The notes: generated by a model not told the origin, from the letters alone. A stretch of 64,000 nucleotides of DNA from Phytophthora hibernalis (GCA_012656075.1 JAAKBF010000012.1:186001-250000), one strand, 5' to 3'. Counted from the first letter of the stretch, positions 1 through 11,905 are shown. Translations and numbers: made by a program.

Positions 1-27
1 TCTGCAGCGAGATCCTGGTACGCAACA

Positions 28-443
28 TCACTTGCAGACTGGGCGCTGGCTAGCTGCTGCCCGACGGACTGCAAAGACGCTCAAACTTGGGCAATATCTT
101 GAAGAAGTGCATCCCGCTCGCGGGACAGCTGCACTATCGACTTCTCCTGAGAAGTCGCCATGGAGGCCGCTGTTGAATCCGATCTCGCTGATCGACCCAC
201 TCTGCTCGCAGATTTGCCAGCTCCGCGTGTGGTCCGGCTGCATGATTCAGTAGACCGGTTACTCGACCCTCCATGTCGGAATTGGCGACAACGAGTGAGT
301 AATTCTCGGCGGCCAACTGCTGCAGCACACTGCTCCGCATAGCGGGCTCGAGGGTGCATTCCCAGTAGGAAATACACGAGGCACAACAGGCAGACTGAAG
401 CGGGTCGTCGACCAGCAGCGCACTCCCGACAGTACGACGACAA
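28..443 (-). pseudogene. Gag-like coiled-coil fragment of a retroelement
   Basis: Overlapping minus-strand reading frames encode Leu/Arg/Glu-rich, heptad-like stretches (for example around ENYSLVVANSDMEGRV and LSRERDALLQD) separated by frameshifts. This style of coiled coil is common in Gag-like proteins of oomycete retroelements; that assignment is inference. No catalytic motif is visible and the window edge cuts the region. From 444 to 815 I see no supportable gene. Confidence 0.3.
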
Positions 444-815
444 GTCCTGCGAAGTCCCTGGGGCAGACGTTATCGCAGCTACGGCACTAGCAGACGAAGT
501 GTCAGGCGATGTCGCCGCGGTCGACGAAGTCGGTGCCGAAAATGAAGAGGGCGACGAAGGGTCTCCGAGCTGGGCATGAAGGTGTGGATGCGCGAAGGAC
601 TGTCAGAACGAAGATGAAGCACGAACAGGCACCCTAGCGTTAGCAGCGCATGCGGTGATGGAAGGGAAGGAGGAGGCGATGGATGGAGAATCGGACATCA
701 GCGACGAATCTTACCTGGAGTGTACGCTTCACACGGATGGGGGCGGCTGTGGTGTAGTGCGTTGGAAAAGATGGATGGAATGCGACGTCGAAAATAAGTC
801 ACCGTCGGGAGACCT

Positions 816-1840
816 TCAGGGCGTGAGAGTGGCCAGGTCGTTTCTTGTTTCGCGATCGATGTGCACGTACCGTTGAATACCGTTGAAAGCAGTCATTTTC
901 CATCTACCGTGAAGCTTCACGGTGGTCTCGCTGCTGCCTGTAGCAAACAGCACTGTCGCCCCTCAGCTCCGAAGCGAGTGTGTGCCGAACAGTCTTTGAT
1001 CCTCGCCGCAAGCTTTCGCCGCCTGCTTTATCCGCTTATTGATATCAGCCGCCGACACTGCACTTCCATGGTAGAGCTTGCATATGTGTGTGTCACCTGG
1101 CAATTTTGCGTTCTCGCTTTCGGTCACCAGTGCCCAGGCGGCTCGAACAGGACACAGTCATTCACTTCCGGAGCGGTTGGGAGTTCTCGAAATGGATTCT
1201 CCTCGCTGATCCGTCTTGCTCCCTCGGATACAGATGGTGACGCTTGACATGGTCGTTTTATCTGTAGGTAATGCTCCGTTGCTGTCCGTGAACTTGATGT
1301 CGTTCCACTTCAGGGCAAATGCCGCTATTTTGATGTTCACTGCTAAATATTCTGAGCGTCTGAAGAAGAAGAAATACCCCCAAGACCGCAGCCCCTAGAT
1401 AACGCGGTCGCGGGTACGCCTGAAATCGAGGGTGCATCGGACGGTGCGTAGGATCGTTGGAGTGACGGGTCGTTTTCGCTGTGGCGCCGGAGACAACCTG
1501 CGCATCCCTCGTAAGGCAAGGGGTCGATCCCAACTTCGTAGCCGTACCAGAGGAGATGATGCCACGCGAGATGGCTCAGCTTGGACAACACAGTCGGGGC
1601 AGGGTTGGGCTGCGCGCCTGCGGCTCCAGTCCAGCAAGCAACGGCGAAGTTGATGAGGTCGAGTTAGTGCCGCGCGCGGTCCCCGGAAAGTTGCTCGTAC
1701 TGGCCGTGTGAGGTTCGCCAGGCACACCATTGCCGCCAGGTTCGGTCGTACGTCGCTCTGGGGCTGCCCGCCAGTGATGCGGCTTGTAGGTCGTGGAGAA
1801 CGTCTTGTAGATGTAACGCAGCGTGTACCTGCGTCCATCC
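816..1840 (-). pseudogene. Tyrosine recombinase of DIRS-like element (broken)
   Basis: The core-binding part begins around 1,800 (TYDRTWRQWCAWRT). The catalytic domain is read across frames with RRSEYLA at about 1,345, then HSLRS near 985-1000, LHGRW near 915 and a Tyr in QRYVH near 870, which fit the R...HxxR...H/W...Y signature of tyrosine recombinases. A TGA directly after HSLRS and at least one frameshift interrupt it. In an intact element this enzyme would integrate the circular cDNA. The terminal stop is at 816-818. The family call is confident; activity is very unlikely. Confidence 0.7.
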
Positions 1841-1848
1841 GTGCACAG

Positions 1849-3597
1849 TCACATAGTTAGTGAATAAAGCGCGATTGCGGGAGCCTGGAGCCGCGACCCA
1901 GCATCCGCGAGCGTGTTACGTGATCCTGGAAGATGCGCCGCTGAGACCCGGTAGGCGAATGCGACTTCGGCAAAGCCAATGCGGCGGTTCAACTCTTCAC
2001 CATAGAGCGACGCATTGGAGAGGCTGTTAGCGTGTGCCTCCGCGGTAGTGTTGTCGGACCAGCAGCGAATGTGTGGCCAGTTCTGACCCGATGCCGTGCA
2101 CCAGCTCGGGGCGAAAATCATCGCCGCCAATGCGATTCAGAAGAGTTCGCGAATGTTGATATCAAACGAAGCGGTCGCGTCAGAGAAAGAGGCCCCGTCG
2201 AGTTCATCGGAGTCGAACTGGACGGTGATGAAGCGTTTCATGGTTGGGTCCAGGATGCAGCAGCCTATGGGTCACTAGCGTCCATGTCCAGTGTGCATCT
2301 GGAACTAGGAGATCGCCGAAGAGACGTGTCAGAATTCCACGTAGTCGGCCTGCTTGCAAGAGACTGTCGAATCACAGCAGGTCCGCGTACGCCAACGACG
2401 ACAATGGGATGGAGCCCTAACGTGGTGTAAATCGACTAAGTGTGTGCAACCGCTGATAAAACGGCCGAGCCGCCTGGAGACAGGTTGCAACGTGACGAAG
2501 GCTGCCAAGTAAACCGGCGAGGGTTTCTTTGGTGACCCGCTCGCAAGTCCGTACCGAGTTGATGCGCGCCAACGCCTTAGTGATTTTGTCCGTTGGTATG
2601 GACACTGTGGCTGCCTCTGTGTCCCATTCGAGGCCTAGGGCTGTCAGTCGGAAAGACCATTGGTAGAACTTGCTCTCTTTGATGCCGTTGGGGCCCAAGA
2701 CTGCTAGCATTGTAATCGCAGTGCATCTTCCGCGATGACGCAGCGGTCCCCCGTGTCAGGATCGATCAAGAGATTATCGTCGACCCAGGCATATGGGAAG
2801 AATGCCTCCGTGTCGAGTGCCGAAGGAAACATGCTGGAGGGGCTTTGATGGCTGAGAAGATGACAAATAGCGTCACCAAAGATACCGTACAAGGCTGGAG
2901 ATCCCGTCCAGCCGAACGGCGCAGACAAATCTACCACACCAGCCGTGTTGTCCGGAGTGCGGCCACACATCCACGCTACATCGTCCGCGTGGTTTCGGAG
3001 GTGCCGAAACGCAATGTGTACATCATGCACATCGTGATAACGGCGTCGGAGGTCTTCGATGCGCTGCGCAAGAGCTGCCATTGGCTGGTATGTCAGGCTT
3101 GGCAGTGAAGTTGGGTCGGTGAGATCATTTGGACACTCAACCGGGCGATACGTTAAGTCGTGTATCAACCGGATGGTGCCATCCGACTTCGCGATCGCCC
3201 CGAACAGGCTGACGTAAACCGCCCAGCTCTCAAAGACATCATCATCCACCACGAGGTATGCACCGGTAGTTTCTCCTTCACGGATTCGCTGCGTGACGTC
3301 TGCCGCACAAGTGAGTACCGATCTGTGATTCTGTTGTCGGTCGCTCTGCCGAGGTGCCGGCAGCAGCCACTGTGCGCGAAATCCGTGCCGGGCTATCTCG
3401 ACTAGTTGATCCAGGTTACAGTAGTCCGCCAGCAACCGCCGATATGTTTCAGGTCGAAGAACCTTGTTCGGCCGGGGTCGTGCTCGGTTTCTCCCGCACC
3501 AGCTGCACAAGGGTCGAGAGAGCCAAACCGCTGCGGCGAGCCAGGTACGAAAGCAGATGCTGTAAGCTGGTTGTATTACCATCGTAATTGAAGCCAT
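1849..3597 (-). pseudogene. Reverse transcriptase / RNase H of DIRS-like element
   Basis: An open frame at 3597-2704 holds the RT fingers and palm: IRLIHDLTYR, a Phe-Gly-Trp turn (APFGWTGSPALYG) and the catalytic YAWVDDN box, where the double Asp is the metal-binding pair. The next frame (2710-2417) carries the thumb with LLGSLRHVATCL. A third (2130-1849) has the RNase H end with CWSDNTTA and LPGSRNTLADAGSR. Frame changes near 2,710 and 2,130-2,417 show decay. The role would be reverse transcription of the element RNA. Confidence 0.75.
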
Positions 3598-3731
3598 AAC
3601 ATCGTGCGACCGCTCTAATGTTGACCTCCTTAGTCAGTTCATCGCGCTGAAGCAAGTGGGCAAGGGGGCTTGAACCGATGCAGCCAGTGGGTGGTACCGG
3701 AGCCGACCCTGTCCGACGTCTCACAAGTGCT

Positions 3732-5063
3732 TCAATGCTGGTGCAAGACCACCAAATCGCTGGTTGACGTAGGTCCGCACCTCGGATGGGAGTTCCGCCG
3801 GTATGAAGTGGGCTCGGTCAGGGTATATGCACTTGGATGGCGCGCCGGCCACACCCGTACATCCTCGGCGTGAGATGGAGCGCAGGCAGAGCTCCCGGTC
3901 GCCCTGTCGAGGTACCTGGCGCTGGAATCCGGACCCATTTCTGGTCGACGGCTGTGGCCTTGCCAAGTCATGACGCCGGCGCCCCGACGAGTACCTGTCC
4001 ACGAGGTGCGTCTGTTCGGCAAAAGCGGCTCCGCCCGCCGGGTAACGACTAGGGTTGGGCTTGCGTTGCCTCGTTGCTCAGCAGTTCGTCCGGTTTTCGT
4101 TGCGTGAGGAGCTGGACGGTCGACTGGAAGTCCGGGTGAGCCCGGGAGACGGTGTCTTGCACAGCGAACCGAGCGAAACTGTTCGAGGATGACGTCGACC
4201 CAGTACACAAAGTGGGGAAAGTCTGCACGCGTCCAAGCGCCTCCGCCGATTTCTTGTAGTACGAACTGTGCAAATGCTGGACTAGCTGGACCAGCTCCGG
4301 GGCAGCGAAGCTCACACAGTAGGTACTTAGGCTGCCAATGGCGGATACAATATCGTTGGATCATGACGCACACTGGGTGCGGGTAACGTTATCGCATACG
4401 AAAAATTCTGCATGTTGGCGGGGCGGGCTTGCACCCAGGTTATCTTGTCCACGGGATTCATGAACAGCAGGCGCATGATGGATAAACCGCGCGTGCCGAA
4501 CTGGAAGTCGTACAGGAGGATCAACACGCCGGGATGCGGGGCAAATTGCACTGCAGAGTGGGAAATAAGGCCGTTCAAGAACGCAGCAGCACACGCACCT
4601 GGTAGATGGGGGTTGAAGAGCAGCTGATGAAGAGATCGCTGACGAGTGGTTGGCCGGAAGGCCGACCGTGACCCGCGCTCGCTGTCGTCCTCGCTCCGTG
4701 CCGACTCCGTCCGCTGTCGTTTAGCCGGCGGTGCAGAGGGCTTCGTCAGGCGGTCCTGATACTCGGCGAGCAGTTCTGGCTGCGCCGCCAGCGCGCGCAC
4801 GATCCGCGCGTGATACCGAGGTGTTGGCGCCGCCACCAACGGCGGCTCCATTTCGACCGCATGAGCGTTGACTCCGTCTCGCATTCCCGCCGATGCCGCC
4901 GAGTGGTTGCTTGCGGCTTCGTCGGAAAAGAAGGAATCTCGGGACGGGGCGAATGTGACACCGGCGGTGCAGTTGGGTGGTCCGCGATCGGATTGGCTGC
5001 TGGCGGGCGGAAAAATCGGGGCCAGTATCCCTTGGGGATGTTGTGAACCTGACCGTCGGTCAC
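3732..5063 (-). pseudogene. Gag-like region of DIRS-like element
   Basis: The frame at 4884-4327 is Pro/Arg-rich at its start, with a basic KRQR segment, followed by a globular part (HPGVLILLYDFQFGTRG) that resembles the plus-strand copy at about 27,470-27,600 (PPPILMALFGARFGRFG). The initial Met-containing frame starts at 5063 and shifts near 4,880. A third frame (4315-4049) continues the region. Resemblance between the two copies, not a known domain, supports the Gag label. Confidence 0.5.
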
Positions 5064-5326
5064 ATAGAGAGAGAGTCAGACTTGTCTATTTAACTTTACG
5101 GTATACAAGATGTCTGGAATTTTCGAAGCCAGGATAGCAACGCCGGTATCGGTTCTCGACCCGGTGATTGTACTTGAATCACCACCGATGGTGGTGCCTC
5201 TTTTGTTTGTCTCGACAGTACTTGTAGACAAATGAGCAGTCGTGTGCCCTGAATTATGGTGTGCGGCCTTCGTCGTTCACGTGTTGCCAACGCACGTATG
5301 TGTCGGAGTCCAGAGGTTAAAAATTC
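5064..5326. other. No supportable gene
   Basis: Short AT-richer spacer between the DIRS-like copy and the LINE fragment. No long frame, RNA gene or clear repeat was seen. Confidence 0.5.
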
Positions 5327-5650
5327 TTAATGGCTTCCGTGCACTGTGACCTTTCCCTCTCGGTTACGTTGAACCCATAATATCGTGATGCAGATGGAGC
5401 TGAGGATCCACCAAACCCTTTTCCATTCTCCTTCATACTGCTCCGGGTCATCCGCTACTGTTGCCTGGAGTCGCTGACGGATCTCGGTAGGTATCTTCGG
5501 CGGTTTGCGTGATATTAATTCCCCTTGAAGTTGAGTATTTGCTGTTGTGCCCAATTTTTCCCTGTCCAGTGACCGATCAGCGCTCGCCAGCAGGCTTGTG
5601 CAGATGCACAGTCCCAAAAGATGTGGGCTAGTGTTTTCTTCTGACCCTCA
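5327..5650 (-). pseudogene. LINE-type reverse transcriptase, C-terminal fragment
   Basis: On the minus strand the reading HIFWDCASAQACW matches the zinc-binding zf-RVT region found near the C-terminus of non-LTR reverse transcriptases (His, Trp, Asp, Cys pattern). It is followed by a Trp-rich tail (EGEWKRVWWILSSICITILW). A stop and frame change separate the two parts. No RT palm lies nearby, so this is a truncated relic. Confidence 0.5.
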
Positions 5651-6059
5651 CAGCTAGGTCATTTTTAACAACTGTTGTTGTCCTGGCGCTCTGCATGGTA
5701 CATGTTCAGCTGCTTGACTGCTAGTCGATAGTTTACCAACCTGTGATTGCAATTCGGTACGCCCATATTTGCGCCGGTGTTTGCTGCATAATGTGGTGGA
5801 GCGGGCTCTCAGAAATTGCGTGCTGGAGGGCTCGATCTACACACAAAGTGCACTTGACACACTGTACTTCGCGTGCGGTGCGCTGAATTCGGGGACTTGA
5901 CTAACGTGATTTCGTTGGACGGGGTGTTCAAGCGTTCGATGCTAAAGTCGTCTGCGGGGTGACGTCTGCGTGGAAACCTTCACGCGAACGTCGAGTCTTG
6001 TAAGTCGAAGCGTCTCTCTAATAGACGTGACTTCTTCTCCGTAGAGGGTTGCTTTGCAT

Positions 6060-6232
6060 TGCCTTGGCTGTCGGGGTCGACGAGCTGCTATGCCTTGGTC
6101 GTCTTGGTCGACGAGCTGCTATTCCTTGGTCGTCTTGGTCAACGAGCCGCTATTCCTTTGTTGTCGTTGCCGACGAGTTGCTCTTCCTTTGTTGTCGTTG
6201 CCGACGAGTTGCTACTCCTGTCCTTGCGGGAC
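6060..6232 (+). repeat. Imperfect about 33-bp tandem repeat
   Basis: About five units of a 33-bp sequence (core GACGAGCTGCTAT and CCTTGGTCGTCTTGGTC, drifting to CCTTTGTTGTCGTTGCC in the last units). The period is a multiple of three, so the plus strand is open in all three frames, giving Ser/Arg/Ala/Leu-rich ORFs that are probably artefacts of the repeat. Confidence 0.7.
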
Positions 6233-6700
6233 TTTGTTGCTATACCTGCCCTCGCGGGACTTGAGTTTAACGTGCCTTCCTGTCAGACACGGGTTGGGGG
6301 TTGAGACCACGGCGAGTCTCCCTCGATCTACTAAATAACGTATAGAACTTCACAGAAGCAGACGACGAAAACACTTAGTGTCCAAAGAAGATTGATTTGC
6401 CTTGAGCTCTTAGTTGCTAATTCGTGACTGACCTACAAGCTTCATACACTCCGTGCTGACTACACCCCTTCGTGCGATCTTCGACTCACCTTATGCCCAC
6501 ACATCATCGGATGACCGGCTGCCTTCCTTGCGTGCTTGTCCAACGTCACAATCTTGTTTACGCTCCCCGTGATGCGTTCGTTGAAGTTCGACGTTAAGTA
6601 CGAACGTCGATCGTCGATCGTCGACCCTCACTCTTCAGCAGTATCTTGGTAATCCAGACAAGTACGACTCCACTCGTGGGTACACTTTGTCATCACCAGA

Positions 6701-6800
6701 ACCTTGACCAGCCTGACCAGCTTGGATAGTCGCGACAGACGTCGTCCCTGATTGGACCGTTCAAAAACGCGGTGACAAAGCTGGTCAGGCTGGCCGAGGT
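6701..6800. repeat. 23-bp inverted repeat with about 54-bp loop
   Basis: The arms at about 6,701-6,723 and 6,778-6,800 are reverse complements with two mismatches (core CCAGCCTGACCAGCTT). The function is unknown; it may be the ends of a small non-autonomous element or a hairpin in a transcript. Confidence 0.6.
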
Positions 6801-6824
6801 CCTGGGGTCATCCCTTATGTTACC

Positions 6825-7374
6825 GTGCCTGTCGTGCACAGTGACACTTCTGGCATGAAGCGAAGTTTCCAAGCTGATAGTAATAGTCCCTTAAAGCGCC
6901 AACGCTGTGAAGATCATGCTGACTGTGGATACTCTACTGGTGAAAGAAGCAAATCTGCTTCATCAGCAACGCCGGGTACGCCTGGGCGCGGGCTGATGAG
7001 CGAACAAAAGATTCCGACGGGCACTGCTGCGGCAGGTGTTCCGCCGACACCTGGGAGTATACTTCAAGTTGGAGTTAACACTCCTCATAGTGAGGCTGAG
7101 CGTGAAGGTTCATGCAGACTCGCCTAACAGCAGTCGTGTGCATGCGGCCGGACCACCGCCGGATCGCAGAACCTTACCTTCGGTGGGAGACCAGGACAGC
7201 GGTGGAGGCGATGCTGCTGATATAAGAGATCATGAGGTGTACGATGGGAATATTAGCTTTGGTAACCCCGCTGATAGGTTGGGATGCGAGCTAGAAGGCG
7301 AAGACTGCGAGCAAGGCAGACTCGAAGTGGGAGTGTGGAGATGGCGTGTCGAGCTCCGCCAGCTCACAGTTTAG
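6825..7374 (+). pseudogene. Degenerate coding-like region, probably TE-derived
   Basis: The frame 6825-7127 (MPVVHSDTSGMKRSFQAD) encodes a hydrophilic, Pro/Ser/Thr-rich protein with a basic LKRQR patch. A second frame to 7374 is Asp/Glu/Gly-rich. They overlap in different frames as if one ORF had been frameshifted. No domain is recognised. The neighbourhood suggests a transposon first ORF, which is inference only. From 7,375 to 7,713 nothing else is supported. Confidence 0.3.
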
Positions 7375-7713
7375 CACTTTGAAGATGAAGGTGCATGTGC
7401 CCAGTCTCGGTACACGATTGACTATCTTGTATGCTCGACACAAAGCACAAACTCAAGCGGCCAAGAGACAGAACCACGACTGCTCGCTCCGCTCGACAGG
7501 GAAGTCTCCACTTCGTGGAGGTCGCCGTTAAATTCTACCTCTACCCGGTCAAAACTTCGAGTGTGGCCCCAAACTACTTGATGGAAAGGATCAGTTTTCG
7601 GAGCTGATCGGGACGAGCAGCTCGCGAAAACGTATTTTGCAGGAGAGTGCAATTGGTAGGCAAGCACGCAAGACTCCCAGCCAACAAGACCGTAGGTTAA
7701 GAGGCAGTCAGTT

Positions 7714-8001
7714 CTAAATTTTGGATGTCAGCGTCGGGATGATGTTATCACCGAATTTGGTGCAGATTCTGCGAAAAAAATGTTTTGTGGACGTGCGTGA
7801 GTTCCAAACGTTGTTGTGAATGAGTATCCTGCTTCTGTCTGTCTGTAGCCGCCTCAGTTCCTCGAGCTCCGCTCGTCTTTCCTCTTCCTCTCGTTGTTCA
7901 CCTAGAAAACTGCATTTCTGCAGCTTATTCTTCAGCCGCTTGATTTTTGTTCTATAGCCGTTCGTCATTCGTCGCTGAGTTGACTTCTTGAATTGTATCA
8001 A
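7714..8001 (-). pseudogene. Coiled-coil fragment, probable LINE-derived
   Basis: A 95-residue frame has a strongly charged helix (RAELEELRRLQTDRSRILIH) followed by STKHFFRRICTKFGDNIIP. I associate this pairing with oomycete LINE polyproteins, but no catalytic residue is present. It has no proper start and stops before any RT domain. The label is tentative. Confidence 0.35.
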
Positions 8002-8417
8002 CTACTTAGTCATGGATACCTTGAAATTATCCCAAATTGCCACCGCCTGATCCGCAGTCACATACGTCATTTCCCCCTCCAACTGCGTCAACCTCTCCGT
8101 GATCATACTTCGTGTTGCTGCCTGTGCGTATGTAGGGGTGGGTACACTTTGGGCGCTACCTCACTCGTATTTGGCCGGTGTGTGGGTGCAGCTCTAACAC
8201 TATTAGTAACAGCACCCCTCTGTGATCCGTGTGGCATGGCGCATCTTCCACCATTGTTCATCGGATCTGTTTGCGGCCCCCGCGGAGATGTAAAATCGGT
8301 TGATGCGCGATGCTGATACATGTCCAACCGCGGCTGTGCTTGTACGTGTGATGCAGCTGCGCGTACATGTATTCCCTTCGTTGTTTTTGATTACTCGTAG
8401 TGGGTCGACTGCTAAAT

Positions 8418-8458
8418 GGCATCCATTATCCGCCACCACCCCCAATCTTGCGCGCCAC
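8418..8458 (+). repeat. Left TIR of MULE-1
   Basis: 41 bp, reverse complement of 12988-13028 with one mismatch at position 6. Preceded directly by the TSD CTGCTAAAT. Confidence 0.92.
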
Positions 8459-9456
8459 CACCCCTCTCCATAAACTGGGCGATTGAGTGGACTAAACTAA
8501 CGCCGTGTTTTACACGGAGAAGCTCTGGATTGATTCCTGCTGCAAAGTTCCTTGGCAAAGAACTCTGTATTGCGTTGGGGACGCAATTCCCATACCAGTA
8601 TATGAGAGTACGTGACTCAACTTCGACTCTCTCGTGGTCACTCATGTTCGGTCAGGTCCCAGTACAACTGGGAATCCACTCACCAACCTTGGTTGATTGG
8701 GGACCGCCATCCATCGTGGATGGCAGCCAATTATCGTGGGTTGCTAGTGAAAGGGGTTTTAGGCTTGGTGCTTTCCTCCTCATGCACGACACGTGACTAA
8801 ACTAATACCACTTTGAGTTTCACTCGTAACTGCACAAGCGTTCGTTCTCTCCTTCTCTCCGTTCAAGCACTCAATCAACGCGCCAAAGCTGCTACAGTAC
8901 AGTTACAACACAGACCCCGATGAAGTAGTCGTTTGGCCGAACACTAATCAGTGTCTTTGTTTTCGTACATTTTCGTTTTCTTTATTCAACTTTAGTTGGT
9001 AGAAAACTACGTATCGGCGTATTTCTATCAGAATACGAGGCTGAAGCGGCCAACACTAGGATTCTACTTGCGCTCGATGAAGTGACAAAGATTTTTAACC
9101 TACTGGGTTTTGAAGCTTATAGATGATAATCTTTGTTTAACCCATTTCCTCCAAGCAACATTCAGTGGGTGTGTGGGTTTTGATGTTACCCGTGGCCGCT
9201 ACGGTCGACATTCATCTGGGTGTTTTCATTGTCAGCCGGTTATTATATATTAAGGGTAAAGAATCTTGATCTGACTAAGCAGAGGTATCATTGGCTACAC
9301 CTTCATCTATTTAAAGAGTGGACACCCACCGATTTCGACTAAAAATCTGACATGGATCTTATATAACAGGTCTATCGATTTCAAAGATATTTGTAAACTG
9401 GCGTGCTTCCAGAAAGAAGATTTTTCAAAGTATATGCATAAAACCTCTTACCTTTT

Positions 9457-9613
9457 ACTGCTCTCAGCAACAGGATATTCTCTGGATTTTAATTTTTGCA
9501 TCAGGAAATTCTCTGGGTTTTTTTGATTAAAATCCAGAGAATATCCTGATGCAAAAATTAAAATCCAATTATTTGGATTAAAATCCAGAGAATATCCTGA
9601 TGCTGAGAGCAGT
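9457..9613. repeat. 157-bp palindromic miniature element
   Basis: The arms 9457-9493 and 9577-9613 are 37-bp inverted repeats with one mismatch (outer end ACTGCTCTCAGCA). A third, inner copy of the arm sequence (AAATCCAGAGAATATCCTG) lies at about 9,528-9,550 in the same sense as the right arm. No convincing TSD is seen. It lies inside the MULE and is probably a nested MITE. The rest of 8,459-10,116 holds no gene I can support. Confidence 0.7.
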
Positions 9614-10116
9614 GACCAAATAATCGAGAAGAGCGGGGCTGGAGTATTGAAATGATTATTACGGCTTTTAATGTTTTGCAATGCAATACTATACTGTATT
9701 TTCCGACCCCTGCCGTCGAGTTAGTTCTGCGCCCTCGTGGCGTCATTTCCTCCTTGTTTTCAGCAGCTCCTTGTGTGTCCTCAACTTCCACGGAGGTTTC
9801 CCATCAATGTCGTCGACTCGGCTGCTCACTCGTCGGGTAAAGAGTATCGAGGCCAGGAGCACACAACACACAAAAACTTGCTCATTCGGGGCAGTAGCCA
9901 CCTGCATGCAACGTTGATTAGCGTAGAAAGCCAAGTCGGTCCGGTCCATACAAGGAAAATCGTAAGCATTTGGAAGCTCTGGATCTCCTGCAAAAGGAGG
10001 ACAACGCTGCAAAATGATGAAAAAGTGCGTCACTTTGGTTCAAAACTTTTGGAAGTTCGCTTGGATTCTTCTCATATTCAAACAGCACCAGGGGCAACGT
10101 CAACGATACCCAGCGT

Positions 10117-10716
10117 ATGGAAGAGGATCCCAGCAACGTGAGCATTGAAGACAATGGGGTTGGACGCCCTCCTCGGCGTGTCAAAGAATTTATCACGGTT
10201 CCGCAGTGGGCCACGCCGAAGAAGCAGCACCCCGATGTTGAGTGCAAATACTGCCACAAGATGATTCGCCACGCCCAACCCAAGAAAAGCCTCCGACCGC
10301 ACATTCGACGCTGTCCTAAAGCACCCGCCGAAGTCCGTGGGTGATATCCACCAACCCCAGCAAGCGAGACCGGGAAGATTCCAACGAGCCACATACGTCA
10401 TCGAAACGTGCGCGTACTGATACTTGCCGTGCAGTCATCGGTCCTGTCTCCCTCGCTGAAAAAAGAGTTCTACCTTGAGGTTGCCAAAGCATTTTACTCG
10501 TCCGGTATTCCATTTCGTGTCATCGAAAACAACGAAATGCGTTGCATTCTTACTAAGTATCGCCCTGATATGACGCTTCCAACACGCCAAGATTTATCGA
10601 CTACGCTTCTTGACAGTGTGTACGCCGAGGAAGTGGCCAATACCATCGAAGTGCTGGAGGAACAAGAGTACGTGGTGATCGTCTGCTTCCAGGTGTCAGA
10701 TGCATTGCTTTGCTAA
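10117..10716 (+). pseudogene. hAT-type transposase N-terminal fragment with BED finger
   Basis: The first frame (MEEDPSNVSIEDNG) contains a BED-like C2H2 finger with CKYCHKMI and HIRRCP ligands. After a frame break at about 10,345 a second frame has EFYLEVAKAFYSSGIPFRV and PDMTLPTRQDLSTTLLD, the helical segment that follows the BED finger in many hAT transposases. The catalytic core is absent. It sits wholly between the MULE TIRs, so it is a nested relic or captured sequence. Confidence 0.65.
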
Positions 10717-10974
10717 TGCCTGACTTCAGGAAGCAGTTTGAACAAATGCAGGCTCTCTTAAATAAATATTGAACAACTTCGTGAGTCAGCAAAGGACGCA
10801 GCGCGCGGTACATCGTTCAAAATAATGTATACACTGGTCCATTTTCTATTCCAACAGTTGATTGCCACAGTAAAATACGTTCAAACGTAAGTTTAGGCTA
10901 ACGCTTACCTTGTTCATCTAGAAGGAGCTTGGAAAAAGGATGCATCACATTCGTTGTCTAATACAGGGGTATTT

Positions 10975-11905
10975 ACATGTTGATTAGCGTCGCGCAGCTA
11001 GCATACAGGCGCTCGTACGTCTCGTGCTCCACCGTCGACGCAGTTGTAGTGGCCGTACGTCGCATTGACCGCCTCTTAGCGGGCAACCAAACGGGTCCGT
11101 CATGAAGTAACCGTTCTCCATTCAGAGGTGCATGGGCGTCTCGAGACTGTGCTTCTGCAGGCTTCATCGAACGCTTTACACAACCTCTTGGGTACGTTCA
11201 CGGGATCCTGGTCCTTGCAGCAGGGACTGTCCACCGTCAATGTTCACGAACTCGAACTTGTTGCTGATTTTCTTCTTGATCTGCACAATAATGATGCAGA
11301 TCCCGTGACGAACTCGCGCCAGAAGTGCAATTTCACGACGGTTCCGACCAGCGTCATGTAAATAATGAAATGCGTGGTGCTGCGCGCCTTGCGGTAGGCC
11401 TGGACAATCCCGAACGGAGCCGCGGTGAACTTAGTGTCGGGTCCGGCGATCACGTTGGACCTTGTATCCCGATTCGGTGTAACTGAGGCCCGGGTTGCGA
11501 CGGAAGATCGATCTTGAATCACTTGCCGCGTCTGCTGCAACAGGACGGACTGCAGCTCGTCAACCGATCAGCACATATGCAAGTTGCTGGGCATGGCTGG
11601 GTGTGGCTGGTGGGAATGTCATCTTCAACTCCAGCGTCACGGCGCTGAAGGACCTTTGACCAGAGCGTCACCATGGACCTGGTTGTCGAGTCGCTCGTGG
11701 ACAGCTCCGTGATCGTCTTGGTGATGGCCCGCGTTGGGCAGCGCCTTGACGGCGTACAACTGCTGGAAGACCGGCGACAGCGTGCACAGAAGGCGGTTAG
11801 CGGTTGTCGTGAATCAGCGGTTCGTCATAGATCTGCAGCGGCGTACCATAGTTGGCGGTCAGCGCATCCAGGCGCTCAAGCGAGCGTAGGGGGCGCGAGG
11901 ACATA
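10975..11905 (-). pseudogene. Diaminopimelate decarboxylase-like gene fragment (decayed)
   Basis: Pieces appear on the minus strand in the order expected for PLP-dependent fold-III decarboxylases of the lysA type: GTPLQIYDEPLI (about 11,840), FQQLYAVKALPN with the presumptive PLP-Lys context (about 11,750), SNVIAGPDTKF and FGIVQAYRKAR (about 11,390-11,450), then EFVNIDGGQ (about 11,240), corresponding to the usual NIGGG loop. Frameshifts and stops separate them. In oomycetes the enzyme would make lysine from meso-diaminopimelate. This copy lies inside MULE-1, which suggests capture of a host gene. Confidence 0.6.

Larger units (their letters stand above)
816..5063 (-). mobile_element. DIRS-like tyrosine-recombinase retroelement, copy 1
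   Basis: Read on the minus strand, the order is a Gag-like region (5063 to about 3730), reverse transcriptase and RNase H (3597 to about 1850), then a tyrosine recombinase (about 1840 to 816). RT plus RH plus YR, with no DDE integrase and no visible LTRs, is the architecture of the DIRS order. The copy is degenerate: the domains lie in different frames and carry stops. I could not delimit its termini, so the coordinates bound only the coding traces. A related copy lies at 26.2-30.4 kb on the plus strand. Confidence 0.75.

Noticed and set aside
6060..6232. CRISPR-like array
   Set aside because: The units are contiguous and drifting, without unique spacers, and the organism is eukaryotic.
6049..6338. 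Three overlapping plus-strand ORFs with Ser/Arg/Leu/Cys repeats
   Set aside because: The 33-bp tandem repeat keeps all frames open; there is no sign of a real gene.
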